Both the position numbers and the translations under genes were made by a program. Below, one piece after another: positions 34,462-44,513 of a stretch of 64,000 bases of DNA; positions within the stretch are counted from its first letter, which is position 1, and every line of letters begins with the position of its first letter. The notes under the pieces are model-generated. The model made no database searches, was not told the DNA's origin, and worked only from the letters and a program-made list of their open reading frames with translations. This stretch comes from Microscillaceae bacterium (GTDB lineage Bacteria; Bacteroidota; Bacteroidia; Cytophagales; Microscillaceae): assembly GCA_011390205.1 (NCBI GenBank), contig JAABSX010000009.1, forward strand, positions 1 to 64,000, written 5' to 3'.

Positions 34462-37400
34462 TTAGTACTTCACCAGCATTCTGTTTAGTGTCTGACCATT
34501 TACATTGATTTGTAAATAATAAGTCCCTGCTTTGAGGCTGCTTACATTCATCTTAAGCTTTCCTTCTGCATCAGTTTTTGCCTGCGTATTTTGCAGCTGC
34601 TGCCCCTTGGCATCCATCAGGCTTACCTGAGCCTCTGCCTGTGCGGTGCTGAGTTTGATGGTGATGAAGTCTGTGGCAGGGTTAGGATAAACATCCAATA
34701 CCAAATCTTGCACAAAACTAACAAATGCCATCGGTGAGAAAACCGAGCTTCCGTCTTGCTCTACTTGCTTGAAGCGGTAATAATTGCTCCCTGCAAGGGC
34801 TGCCGCATCTACGAATACATAATTGCTTACTTCTATGCCTGCATTGCGTGCATCTACTGCACCAATCTTGCTGAAGTTTTGCCCATCTGCACTTCTTTCG
34901 ATCTCAAAATGGCTTACTTCTATCTCATTGATGGTAACCCATGTGAGTTTTACTTGCTCACCTACCTTCTCGGCTTGGAAGCTGAGTAAATCTAGGGGAA
35001 GTGAGCCTCCTGCCGCAAAAGTAAGCATAGAAACCGTAGCACTTGAGCAGCCATTGGCATTGCAAATTTCATAGACAAAGTAATCTGGGCCTGAGTAGCT
35101 TGCATCAGGAGTGTAAGTGAAAGCCCCAGTATTATCTGGGCCTGTGAGCCCTCCATTGCTTGGAGGAGTAATAACATTTACCGAAGTAACAGTGCCAAGA
35201 TTAGAATCATTGCCAAATACACTACGTGTGATGGGTGCATCTACTGCCGTTACATACGCATCATTCTGTGCAAAAGGCACACTAGGCGTACCTGTAGGAT
35301 AGACGGTGATGCTTACAGTGGCAGTAGCACACTCTACTGGGCTTCCATTATCACAGGTCTGATAGGTAAATGTCTCAAGACCTGCATAGCCTGGGTCTGG
35401 TGTATATGTGTAAGTACCATCTGAGTTCATAACAAGATCACCATTGGTAAGATTTATAGTACCTCCAGAAGTAAAAGTAGCACCATTGATTTGAGTAACT
35501 GTGAAAGTATCTCCAGTATTGTAATCAAAATCATTGGCAAGTACATTTCCACTTACTGGGCTATCCTCGATGGTCTCTGCAGCGTCATTTTGTACTACAG
35601 GGGCTACATTGACGGTAGTGGCTGGATCTACCACATTGAGTGTAACTACTGCTTGATTACATAAGCCTGCACTGTTACAGACTTCATAGACAAAGCTATC
35701 AGGCCCCACATACCCAGCTGTAGGGGTATAGGTATAAGTACCATCTGCATTAAATACTACTGCACCATTATTAGGTCCAGAGAGAGGAAGTGCAGGTACA
35801 AGTGTAGGGTTTGCTGTCAGTCTTAGCCCATAAACATCCGCATCATTTTCTAAGATAGGGCCTATTACTGGGCTGTCTTTCAAGGTATTGGCAATGTCAT
35901 TTCTCGCCACTGGAGGCAGTGGTGCAGCAGCCTGTACGGTAAGATATACTGTGGCTACATCACACAAAGCAGGTGTGCCAGCATCACATACTTGATAAGT
36001 AAACTGGTCAGGACCAGTATAACCCAGTGTAGGGATGTAAGTATAAGAGCCATCTGTATTCAGTACTAGTGAACCATTGCTCACGCCAGCACCACTTACT
36101 AGACTGACAGTACCCGTCATCGGATTAGTGCCTTTTGGGTCAAAGTCATTCACAAGTACATTGCCAGGCAAAGAGGTAGGTGCTGCAGTGGTATTCTGGA
36201 ACACAAAACCTGCATCATCCTGTGCAAAAGGTGCATTATTCAAGGCATCATGGTCAGGGTAAACGGTAATATTTACTGTAGCCGTAGAGCTAAGCGGTGA
36301 GCCGTCATTGTCTGTGATGGTATAGGTAAAGCTTGTAGTGCCTACAAAGCCTGCATTAGGCACGAAACTGTAAGTTCCATCGCTCCCTAGTGTAACTGAG
36401 CCACCTGTAATCGCTACGGGTGCTCCTACGTTTCCTGACACTCCATTGACTTCACTTACTGTGATTATCTGCAAATCTCTGTCAAAATCATTTCCAGTAA
36501 CATTTCCTGCAAGAGTTACTCCTGCGATGGTCTGTCCTACATCATTGTTGGCTACGGGAGGATTATTCACGGCAGACATAGTAATTGGGTCAAACAACTG
36601 CTGTTGTACTTTGATGGTCAATGTATTGTTTTGGCAAACTCCTGCACTGTTGCAAGTCTGATAAGTAACTACGTCTTCACCTTGGAAACCAAAGTTAGGC
36701 GTGTAAGTGTAAGTACCGTCTGCATTCAATACAATACTGCCATTGCTAGGTCCACTGACAGGGGTAGTATTTACGGTGAGTGCTAGGCCTTGCGGGTCTT
36801 GGTCATTGGTGAGTACATTGCCAGCTACAGGCGTATTCATCAAGGTATTGTTGATGTCGGGCTGTGAGCTAGGGCTGCGAGGCTGCACCATCACATACAC
36901 TGTAGCCACATCACACAAAGGTCCTGGGTCACAAACTTGATAAGTAAAGCTATCAGGCCCGTAATATCCTGCCGCAGGCGTATAGGTATAAGTACCATCG
37001 GCATTGAGTGTTACTGCACCATGGCTTGGGGCTGTTACTGGAGTAGTATTGACTGTCAATGCTCCTCCCTCAGGGTCAAAATCATTGATGAGCAAGCCAT
37101 TGGCAAGGGTAGCAGTATAAGCCACCCCTGCTTCTGCCTGTATGGCATCATCTTGAGCAAAGGGTGCATTGTTGGCTGCTGCAGGAGCAGGAGCAGAAAC
37201 CGTGATATTAACAGTAGCCGTTTCGCAAGCTTGTGGCGAGCCATCATCACAGACAGTGTAGGTAAAACTGGTCGTTCCTGTAAAGCCAGTAGTAGGCACA
37301 AAGGTATAATTACCATTGGCATCTATACTATAAGTACCTCCTGTGATGGCTACACTAGTGGCGGGGGTTACGCTCAGCGTCTGCCCTGCGTCAGGGTCAA

Positions 37401-40400
37401 AGTCATTGCTGAGTACATTTCCTGTTACGGTTACATCTGTTACAGTCTCTGCCACATCATTATGCACTACTGGAGCATTGTTGGCAGAGGCTGTATTATC
37501 CGAAGTATCATAGACATTAATCACTACTACTGCAGTGCTACAAAAACCTGATGTACTACTACACACCTCATAAGTAAAGGTATCTTCTCCTACAAAACCA
37601 GCATTGGGCTGATAGGTATAAGTACCATCAATATTGAGCACCAAAGTACCATTGGCAGGGGCTACTGTAGGTGTAGTGTTTACGCTGAGTGTCCCACCAT
37701 CGGGGTCAGTATCATTGGCGAGTACACTGCCCGTAACTGCCATGCCTGGGAGGGTATTATTAATATCAGGCTTGGCAGTAGGAGGTAGTTTTACTTCAAA
37801 ACGTGCCTCTGTAGTCAAGGTCAAATCACAGACCAAATCAGGGTCAGGAGTGGTGTGTGTCTTGCGAGCAATCACATAGATATCTACATTACTTGTGAAA
37901 GTAACATTGGTAGTAATGCTGAGTGAGCCACCATTGCCTGCTGTAGAGGCACTTACCTGTGAATCATCTGCTTTATTGTAAAGGGTATAAGTTACATCTG
38001 CCCCCTCAGTAGGGTTAATGATGACTGTAGCGGCTGTGCCTGAGGCTATCGTACCAGGAGAGACTATGGTAGGCGTCAGTGGCGCATCTGCAGGTGGAGC
38101 GTAAGTAGTGATGGTTGTAGGTTGGTCTTTGATGGTATTACAGAAAGGTTCTGAACCTGAGAAACGAATCGCACGGATTTTCAAATCTAGGTAATCGCTC
38201 GTGCCTAGATTGAAGGTAAGGAAAGTAATTGTAGAGCTAGGGGCTGTACCGCCAGTACCGATGCGTGAAGGGGCGATTTGTGTAGCACCATCTAGTAGCT
38301 CATAGATAATCCCTGCATCGGAGTTGAGCATATTGATGGTAACAGTGCTGTTATCACAGGCATCTACTGCAGATACTTCCAATTCTTCAGTAGCAAGGTC
38401 AGGATTGACACAATCTACGATTTGGGTAGCACCTATAGGGCTTGGTGACCTTCCTACCTCCGTTACGGTGGCAGAAAGTACGCCATCTGTATAGAGGGCA
38501 AAAGCATCAAATTGGTCATTGCCATCAAGTGCTGCTGTAAAATCAAAGGTAGTTTCTCCACCTGTAGCCGTATAAGAAGCGATTTCTACCCCATCTACGT
38601 AAAGTTTTACGATTTCTCCTGCTGCCAATGAGGGGAAATCTACTTGTACTGTTGTGCCTCCCTCTTGGTAGTTTACTGCTCCTATGAGTGCTACATCGGC
38701 TATTTTGGTGGATTGATTGCCTGATACTACTATTGTATTGGAAACTCCACTCATCGCACCTGAAACTGTTACCGTGGCAGTGATATCTTCACCCGTGGCT
38801 AAAGCTGGAGAAATGCCCGTAAGTTCCCAAGTGCCATTAGCTAGAACCGTAGTTGTCCCTATAGAAACCCCATTTTTATATACTGTGATAGTACTACCTA
38901 CTGCTGCATCACTTGTTCCTGATACTGTGGTATTGCCATTGTATATGGGACCGTTTACTACAGGAGGGTTAGGAGAAGAGGCAGGAACTGTTAAAGTGCC
39001 TGCTGTCAGAGACCAACAAGATGTGGCAGCATTGGTTGTCCTTGCTCTAAACTGATCACTTGCCAATACTTTGGTAGATATACTCCATGTACCTGAAGCA
39101 CTTATTTGTACTGTTCCTACATATCTTCCTTCCGCAGTTGTACTGCCTACAAATAAATATACCCAAGAGTTAGCTGTACCTGTGCCTGAAACTAAGCCTG
39201 GGTTTCCTAATTGATAGCCAGTTATAGCTACTGTGGAAGTAGAAGTCGAATTACCTCTACAATCTGATATAATATTAGATTTACAACCATCTGCATTAGT
39301 TTGTTCTATAAAAAAAGTTCCATTAGGAAGGCAGTTGCCAGTACCTGCATTACATACAGACGTTACAATTGGATTTTGACAATTATAAACATAGCCACCT
39401 GTTGGGTCATTGTCGGCTATTAGTAATGGATTTGCTGTTGCGTTGGAGTAATAAAAGTTTACAGTTGTACCAGTAGGAAAAGTTCCTGTTGCTTCATAAG
39501 CTTTTCCTGCACAATTGGTGAAACCTGTTAAGTCTGTTAGGACAGTACACGCCGTAATCACCGTCAAACTACTTGTTTGAAAAGATTCTAACTCACTATC
39601 GGTGGTATTTTCGGCGGTTGCAGAAACTGTCCAGCCTGCGGTGAGGGTAAGCGGAATAGCTGTAAGGTCAAGTGTCCAATTACCTCCTGCTAATACTGTA
39701 GTGGTATAAGTAGTGCCATTAATCGTTACTCTGATGGTAGAACCCTCCGGCTCTGTGGAAGTACCCGTAATGGCATTAGCACTACTTTCAATGGGGCCAT
39801 TGATGGTAGGTGTATCTGACCGTACTACAATCGCCCCTCCTGCGATACCCGATACCGAAGTGCCAGGCTGAAGGTCTATCATCTCTGTAAAGCCAGCGAT
39901 GCCGCTTTTTTCTGTGCCTCCTATGTCTGAGATAGGGCCTTGTAATGCTCCTTGTGTGCTTTGTACGGTATTGGCCACCATGCGCAGTGGAGTAGCTGTG
40001 GTAAGGCCAAAAGGTGCTGCTTCTAAAATAGAAAAGGGTATAAAGAAATCATAGAATACATCTAGATTACCACAATCTGTAGTAAGTGCAATGACTTTTT
40101 GGGCGTGTTGTGATTCAGGATAAGTAGTGATGAGCGTTCCATTTCCTGAGGTAAGTCCATCTACATTATACACCCTCACACCAAAGTTGGTAACATACTG
40201 TACTTCTATCTCGAAGCCAGGGTTGTAAGTATTGTAATTGGGGTCTGCTGTTCCAAATAGTTGGTCAGTATCTATCAAGATGCTGTAGCCTTTGGAGGCA
40301 GGGCTAAAACCACCCAAGCGGAATCGGAAATAGAGATAATCTACTCCCCCTATATTCTGGAAGGCAGTAGCGGCAGAGTATTTATTGGTATTCTGCACAA

Positions 40401-40740
40401 AATCCGTGAATCCGCAACTGGGGCCTGTGGCTACATCAGAGTTAGGCTCATCTTTGGCAGGGATTTTACGAAACGGGATTTCGCTTTCGGTTTCGTCATT
40501 CGTCAGAAAGGGGCCGCCAAGGGTGGAGGCGTAGCCATCTCTGTCGGGGTCTAGTGGGCGTACTCCTCCTAAATCTGTGGAGGGTTTGAAGATAAGCCCG
40601 GGCGACTGACTGTGGGCATTCGTGCTTAGCAAGCAAAAAAGGAGTACCCCTAAGAGGGTAAGCCCTATTTTACTGATTTTTTGCACGAATAGGCTACAAA
40701 TCAAGGTCTTGGTGATGTTTTGATAAGTAAAGTTTGGCAT
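34462..40740 (-). CDS. Giant secreted multi-repeat adhesin with T9SS type A sorting domain
   Basis: 2,092 residues. A long signal peptide ends near NAHSQS (~45). An N-terminal globular region follows (FVQNTNKYSAATAFQNIGGVDYLYFRFRLGG), then bacterial Ig-like modules (INGPI...GTSTEPEGSTIRVTING). Next come nine tandem cadherin-like repeats of about 100 residues built on GNVLANDFDPDGGTLTV...DGTYTYTPNAGF.G.DSFTYQVCD, whose acidic NDxDPDxG loops suggest Ca2+ binding. A fibronectin-like segment (LPLDLLSFQAEKVGEQVKLTW...) and a C-terminal type A sorting domain (VYPNPATDFITI...SLKAGTYYLQI) complete it. It should be exported by the type IX system and anchored or released at the surface, probably in adhesion. 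The start at 40740 gives a long basic n-region. Confidence 0.9.
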   Translation of the reverse strand: MPNFTYQNITKTLICSLFVQKISKIGLTLLGVLLFCLLSTNAHSQSPGLIFKPSTDLGGVRPLDPDRDGYASTLGGPFLTNDETESEIPFRKIPAKDEPNSDVATGPSCGFTDFVQNTNKYSAATAFQNIGGVDYLYFRFRLGGFSPASKGYSILIDTDQLFGTADPNYNTYNPGFEIEVQYVTNFGVRVYNVDGLTSGNGTLITTYPESQHAQKVIALTTDCGNLDVFYDFFIPFSILEAAPFGLTTATPLRMVANTVQSTQGALQGPISDIGGTEKSGIAGFTEMIDLQPGTSVSGIAGGAIVVRSDTPTINGPIESSANAITGTSTEPEGSTIRVTINGTTYTTTVLAGGNWTLDLTAIPLTLTAGWTVSATAENTTDSELESFQTSSLTVITACTVLTDLTGFTNCAGKAYEATGTFPTGTTVNFYYSNATANPLLIADNDPTGGYVYNCQNPIVTSVCNAGTGNCLPNGTFFIEQTNADGCKSNIISDCRGNSTSTSTVAITGYQLGNPGLVSGTGTANSWVYLFVGSTTAEGRYVGTVQISASGTWSISTKVLASDQFRARTTNAATSCWSLTAGTLTVPASSPNPPVVNGPIYNGNTTVSGTSDAAVGSTITVYKNGVSIGTTTVLANGTWELTGISPALATGEDITATVTVSGAMSGVSNTIVVSGNQSTKIADVALIGAVNYQEGGTTVQVDFPSLAAGEIVKLYVDGVEIASYTATGGETTFDFTAALDGNDQFDAFALYTDGVLSATVTEVGRSPSPIGATQIVDCVNPDLATEELEVSAVDACDNSTVTINMLNSDAGIIYELLDGATQIAPSRIGTGGTAPSSTITFLTFNLGTSDYLDLKIRAIRFSGSEPFCNTIKDQPTTITTYAPPADAPLTPTIVSPGTIASGTAATVIINPTEGADVTYTLYNKADDSQVSASTAGNGGSLSITTNVTFTSNVDIYVIARKTHTTPDPDLVCDLTLTTEARFEVKLPPTAKPDINNTLPGMAVTGSVLANDTDPDGGTLSVNTTPTVAPANGTLVLNIDGTYTYQPNAGFVGEDTFTYEVCSSTSGFCSTAVVVINVYDTSDNTASANNAPVVHNDVAETVTDVTVTGNVLSNDFDPDAGQTLSVTPATSVAITGGTYSIDANGNYTFVPTTGFTGTTSFTYTVCDDGSPQACETATVNITVSAPAPAAANNAPFAQDDAIQAEAGVAYTATLANGLLINDFDPEGGALTVNTTPVTAPSHGAVTLNADGTYTYTPAAGYYGPDSFTYQVCDPGPLCDVATVYVMVQPRSPSSQPDINNTLMNTPVAGNVLTNDQDPQGLALTVNTTPVSGPSNGSIVLNADGTYTYTPNFGFQGEDVVTYQTCNSAGVCQNNTLTIKVQQQLFDPITMSAVNNPPVANNDVGQTIAGVTLAGNVTGNDFDRDLQIITVSEVNGVSGNVGAPVAITGGSVTLGSDGTYSFVPNAGFVGTTSFTYTITDNDGSPLSSTATVNITVYPDHDALNNAPFAQDDAGFVFQNTTAAPTSLPGNVLVNDFDPKGTNPMTGTVSLVSGAGVSNGSLVLNTDGSYTYIPTLGYTGPDQFTYQVCDAGTPALCDVATVYLTVQAAAPLPPVARNDIANTLKDSPVIGPILENDADVYGLRLTANPTLVPALPLSGPNNGAVVFNADGTYTYTPTAGYVGPDSFVYEVCNSAGLCNQAVVTLNVVDPATTVNVAPVVQNDAAETIEDSPVSGNVLANDFDYNTGDTFTVTQINGATFTSGGTINLTNGDLVMNSDGTYTYTPDPGYAGLETFTYQTCDNGSPVECATATVSITVYPTGTPSVPFAQNDAYVTAVDAPITRSVFGNDSNLGTVTSVNVITPPSNGGLTGPDNTGAFTYTPDASYSGPDYFVYEICNANGCSSATVSMLTFAAGGSLPLDLLSFQAEKVGEQVKLTWVTINEIEVSHFEIERSADGQNFSKIGAVDARNAGIEVSNYVFVDAAALAGSNYYRFKQVEQDGSSVFSPMAFVSFVQDLVLDVYPNPATDFITIKLSTAQAEAQVSLMDAKGQQLQNTQAKTDAEGKLKMNVSSLKAGTYYLQINVNGQTLNRMLVKY

Positions 40741-41343
40741 ATTCTAAATGGATATGATTAAAAAATTAATTATGGTGTAATAAAAAAACAAATAATACTC
40801 TAAACTCATGACTTGATTAAGTCGTTTGGTTACAATACAAACACATAATGATATGTTTATATAAAATACACAAGCGTAATAATATAACCTTTAACGCCTA
40901 GGGAGGCTTACATTTAATTATATATGCGGTTTTAGAATGGGTTCGTACTGCTTTTCAATGCTAAGATAGTAAAGTAAGCAAGATAAAAAAACGGGCATTA
41001 AATTTTTGTGCGTAATGTTTTGTAAAGATAGTGCATTTTTTTTCATAAAAGACGTTAAACAAAGCCAAGTAAGGTAGCTTTGTATTTGTCTGACCATGCC
41101 ATTGTAGATTTTATAAAGACGTGGCACTTTTTCAGAGAGCACCACGTATCAATCTCTTGATTATCAGGAAGATACTCCGTAAAAATATCTTGGGATTTGT
41201 ACTATTTTTATTTTTGTAGAGCAGGGTGGTATTTAAACAGATTTAGTGGATGCTACATCTTGTATGATATATTGATAATTAGCACATTTACCTATTGAAA
41301 ATATACTTTAGGATTCCAAACCAAGGGAATTTATTTACTTTTC
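40741..41343. other. Intergenic region upstream of the adhesin
   Basis: About 600 bp without a credible gene. A 75-codon minus-strand frame (40918-41145) has no family resemblance and AT-rich composition. A small stem ACGTGG (41119-41124) / CCACGT (41142-41147) is present. A copy of the dispersed TGATAATTrGCACATT repeat lies at 41259-41292, just past the STAS-like gene's stop. Confidence 0.5.
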
Positions 41344-41760
41344 TTATGACAGCAGCCATTTCTTGGCTTTGTCATAATCATCAAAAAAACGTTGTCGGAG
41401 TACCTCTTTGATGTCTTTATTTTCCTGACTGTCATCTGCCATTTGTTCCAAACTTATGCTTACGAACAAATCTGCACCCAGCACAAATGCAATCTGGCTC
41501 AGTCCTGCTTGGGCTGCTTGAGGATAAATATTCGTATTTATCCAGTCTTGGTCGTTGGGGACAATTACATACCCAGCACCTCTGCTGTCAGTGAGTAATT
41601 TCTTGGGTTTACACTCTTGTAAGACTTGTAAGAACGATTTCATTACTTCTCTGTATTCTTCACGCTCCATGGTTACGGGCGTGGTCCAGGTAGCTTCCAT
41701 AAATTTTTCTGAACTGTCAAAGTTCATTTTGATAAATGAGTTTTTTAAGACTGTTTTCAT
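41344..41760 (-). CDS. STAS/SpoIIAA-like hypothetical protein
   Basis: 138 residues, soluble. The pattern FMEATWTTPVTMEREEYREVMKSFLQVLQECKPKKLLTDSRGAGYVI, followed by an alternating helix/strand section with ISQ-type strand IAFVLGADLFVSISLEQM, is that of small STAS/SEC14-like proteins common in Cytophagales. They are usually orphan and of unknown role. A link to stress signalling is speculative. Confidence 0.6.
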   Translation of the reverse strand: MKTVLKNSFIKMNFDSSEKFMEATWTTPVTMEREEYREVMKSFLQVLQECKPKKLLTDSRGAGYVIVPNDQDWINTNIYPQAAQAGLSQIAFVLGADLFVSISLEQMADDSQENKDIKEVLRQRFFDDYDKAKKWLLS

Positions 41761-41905
41761 ATATTTATTTTTAAACTACCAGCTTCTTAGCCACAAGGAG
41801 CGTTTGATTGTCTGGATAAGTTAGGCAAGCCCCTTCACTCTTTATGGTTTCAAGGCAAAAGAGTGAAGCTAAATTTTCAGGCAAAGCACGAGGAAGATTG
41901 ATTAT

Positions 41906-42358
41906 TTAGAGCCCTCTAAACATCCTGACTTGGTCCCAAGGGATGCGGCTTAGGACAAGTAACAAACCTATGATTGTAAAAATAGCAAGTTTTTTGTGTT
42001 TGGCAAGGGCGGTTTTGGCTTTTTTGGAGAGTGTCCTGCCTATCTGTATGAATACGACTGCCAGAATCATCATAGAAATATGCTCTACTGCCCAGTATCT
42101 CACAGCACTGTCTTTCATCACATTTGCCCCACTCTGAAAAGCGGCAATGCCATTAGGGCTATACACAAAATACAAAATCAGCCCGAGCAATAGCTGCAAA
42201 TGAGCCGAAGCAACCAAGAAGACAGAGAACTTGCTGTCTGAGCTTGTGAAGGGTTTTTTGCCTAGCCAGCCACTCAATGATTTTATGATGACAATGACCG
42301 CCAAGATAAGCACCGCCCAGCGAAGCCAAGAATGTATAAAAAGAAATGAATAATACAT
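41906..42358 (-). CDS. Cytochrome-b-like four-helix membrane protein
   Basis: 150 residues with four hydrophobic helices (LRWAVLILAVIVIIKSLSGWLG; FLVASAHLQLLLGLILYFVY; YWAVEHISMMILAVVFIQIG; LAIFTIIGLLLVLSRIPW). Histidines at the helix ends (H9 in FIHSWLRW, H53 in SAHLQ, H93 in VEHIS) sit where a b-type heme could be held. Relatives in Bacteroidota are commonly labelled cytochrome b. The real function is undetermined. Confidence 0.7.
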   Translation of the reverse strand: MYYSFLFIHSWLRWAVLILAVIVIIKSLSGWLGKKPFTSSDSKFSVFLVASAHLQLLLGLILYFVYSPNGIAAFQSGANVMKDSAVRYWAVEHISMMILAVVFIQIGRTLSKKAKTALAKHKKLAIFTIIGLLLVLSRIPWDQVRMFRGL

Positions 42359-42453
42359 AATTTAATATTTAAAGGTTTATGCACACAAAGCTAAACACAA
42401 ACCTTTAAACATGGGAGATTGTTGGGTCTCAATTCTCAAAAAATATCAAAAAC

Positions 42454-43458
42454 CTAATGTACCAAATCAGGGAAGAGCACTATCCCGCTTTTTCTTCTGA
42501 ATTTTTTGCGTGCCTGAAAATTACCCACATCTAGCGCCATAGAGATTTCGTGTGCCCCCCCTGTCATAGAGGCAAAACGCCCTACGGGCATATCAAAGCT
42601 ATACAAAAACTGATAGCCTTTGTAGCGAAAGCCTGCCATGGTGGCCACGGCACTGTTAAATGAGGGCTGAATAGGTACTCCACGATACCAAAGCCCAAGT
42701 ATGAGTGGGTCTATGAAGCCATTTGCCCCGAGGTCTAGCTGCTTGGTATTGCCTTGCTGACTGTAATAAAAGCCAGGACTGAGCGCCATAGTATAGCCAT
42801 CTCTTTTGCTGCGGCTATGCCCATAAGAAGTCAGTTTGAAGCCCCCATGGACAGAAATCTTGCGGGGGAGGATGTCTTCATTTCCTACCAGAGATTGGTT
42901 AGGTTCGTTGAGGTGATGGCCTGATACCCCTAGCCAAAAATTTTCTCCATAAAACAAAAAACCCAGGCCCACATCCCAGTAATTGACATTGACATTGCTG
43001 AGTTCATCCTCTTGAGTAGGTGCACCTGTGAGCCCTGTTTGGCTGAGTTGGTCGCCGAAGAGAAGTTGATAATGGTTGAGGCTTCTGTTGCCATAGCCCA
43101 GCATCAGCCCTGCACGGAGGGCAAAGTCTTCGAGGGGAAGCGTGTAAGCATAGAGGGCTTGGGCTTGCACAGACCGAACCCCTGCCGAGCCAGCTTGGTC
43201 AAGACTAAAAAGCAGTCCTAGCCCATTTCGAGATTCTCCGAAGCCTTGGTCATAGCCTACTTGATAACTGAGGTACTCTCCAGGGAGCTGTGGCCATTGT
43301 GAGCGAAAGTTAAAGTTAAATCTTGTCTGCTGTGTGATGCCAGTAAAAGCAGGATTGATGCCTGTGGGAGTCGCAAAAAACTGAGATAAGTGTGGGTCTT
43401 GAGCCCAGGCCAAGCTAGAGATGAGGCAAAACAAGTAAGGAAGTATTCTCAAAATCAT
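42454..43458 (-). CDS. PorP/SprF-family type IX secretion-associated outer-membrane protein
   Basis: 334 residues. Signal peptide 1-19 (ILPYLFCLISSLAWAQ), then the family-defining start DPHLSQFFATPTGINPAFTG, followed by beta-barrel-like alternating strands ending in a terminal aromatic-type segment. PorP/SprF proteins help export or surface attachment of specific T9SS cargo, classically large SprB-like adhesins with type B sorting domains. The giant adhesin gene lies 1.7 kb away on the same strand, separated by two unrelated genes. Confidence 0.9.
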   Translation of the reverse strand: MILRILPYLFCLISSLAWAQDPHLSQFFATPTGINPAFTGITQQTRFNFNFRSQWPQLPGEYLSYQVGYDQGFGESRNGLGLLFSLDQAGSAGVRSVQAQALYAYTLPLEDFALRAGLMLGYGNRSLNHYQLLFGDQLSQTGLTGAPTQEDELSNVNVNYWDVGLGFLFYGENFWLGVSGHHLNEPNQSLVGNEDILPRKISVHGGFKLTSYGHSRSKRDGYTMALSPGFYYSQQGNTKQLDLGANGFIDPLILGLWYRGVPIQPSFNSAVATMAGFRYKGYQFLYSFDMPVGRFASMTGGAHEISMALDVGNFQARKKFRRKSGIVLFPDLVH

Positions 43459-43906
43459 GGGTGGTGGTGTGGGTCAATTTTTTATTCAAAACCTACAGCA
43501 AAAGTAAAGAATTTAGACAGATGTCTGTTTTTTTCTTGAAATTTACTACTCGGACTTGATAACGAAAAAATAGAAGGAATATTAAATCTATCTGTTTGCA
43601 GTCTTGCAAACTTGGCTGTTTGTCTTTTTTGCTGCCATATCATTCTGTGCTTATGAAGGAAGTCAAACAAGGCTGGGTTATTTCCTTCATTTTGTGGGGA
43701 AGGATAATTTGAGAGAAATGTGTAGAACGGAGTAGGATAAATTTCTTATTTTTGTGAAGATAAAATTGCTTCATTCAAGAGAGATTGCTTCAAATAATTT
43801 TCTAAAAAAGCCATCAAAAAAATAAACTGAGTGCTTGAAGTGTTTGTAGTCAGTAGTTTACAAAACAATGATTGTTGATTTACCTCTTAATTATCTATAA
43901 AAATCT
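43459..43906. other. Divergent intergenic region, PorP/SprF and miaE
   Basis: About 450 bp with no gene. TATTTTTG at 43747-43754 matches the plus-strand -7 consensus, without a well-placed -33, about 150 bp before miaE. A 62-codon minus-strand frame is not credible. Confidence 0.4.
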
Positions 43907-44488
43907 ATGTTAGGTTTAAAATTACCCACTGACCCTCGCTGGGTCAATATTGCAGAAAAAAACATTGCGGAGATACTGATAGACCATGCTTACTGTGAGC
44001 AAAAGGCAGCGACAAGCTGTATTTCACTCATTGTTACCCACCCTGACAAAGACAAATTGGTGGAAATGCTCACACCTGTAGTGGCAGAAGAATGGGGGCA
44101 TTTCAGGATGGTGCTGCGTGAGATGAAAAAGCGAAATATCAGTTTGGGCAAAGCCCGCAAAGATGAGTATGTCATTGAGCTTACACAACTGGAGCGAAAA
44201 GGTGGCTCGGCTGAGCGGAGGCTGATGGATAAATTGCTGACGAATGCACTGATAGAAGCCCGCAGTTGTGAGCGTTTTAGGTTGCTTTCTTTGCATATTT
44301 CAGAAGATGCCCTAAAATCTTTTTACCATGATTTGATGATTTCGGAGGCGAGTCATTACGTAAACTTCATCAGATTGGCCAAAGAGTACGCTCCTGAAGC
44401 AGAGGTAGAGGCTCGGCTTGAGTTTTTGCTCGAGGCCGAAGCCGAGATTATCCAGAACTTAGTATATAGAAGTGACAGAATACACTGA
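43907..44488 (+). CDS. miaE: tRNA-(ms2io6A)-hydroxylase
   Basis: 193 residues of ferritin-like four-helix fold. Di-iron ligands fit AEKNIAEILIDHAYCEQKAAT, VAEEWGHFRMV, LIEARSCERFRLL and SEASHYVNF (E and ExxH pairs). MiaE hydroxylates ms2i6A37 of tRNA using O2. It is the last step of A37 hypermodification in facultative or aerobic bacteria. The start ATG begins MLGLKLPTDPRWV, the usual family N-terminus. Confidence 0.93.
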   Translation: MLGLKLPTDPRWVNIAEKNIAEILIDHAYCEQKAATSCISLIVTHPDKDKLVEMLTPVVAEEWGHFRMVLREMKKRNISLGKARKDEYVIELTQLERKGGSAERRLMDKLLTNALIEARSCERFRLLSLHISEDALKSFYHDLMISEASHYVNFIRLAKEYAPEAEVEARLEFLLEAEAEIIQNLVYRSDRIH

Positions 44489-44513
44489 GTTTTGTGTGTC
44501 TAGGAAGCCTCAT

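Noticed and set aside
35117-37879. Plus-strand ORFs opposite the giant adhesin
   Set aside because: They are mirror frames created by the repetitive Thr/Asp/Gly codon usage of the adhesin gene.
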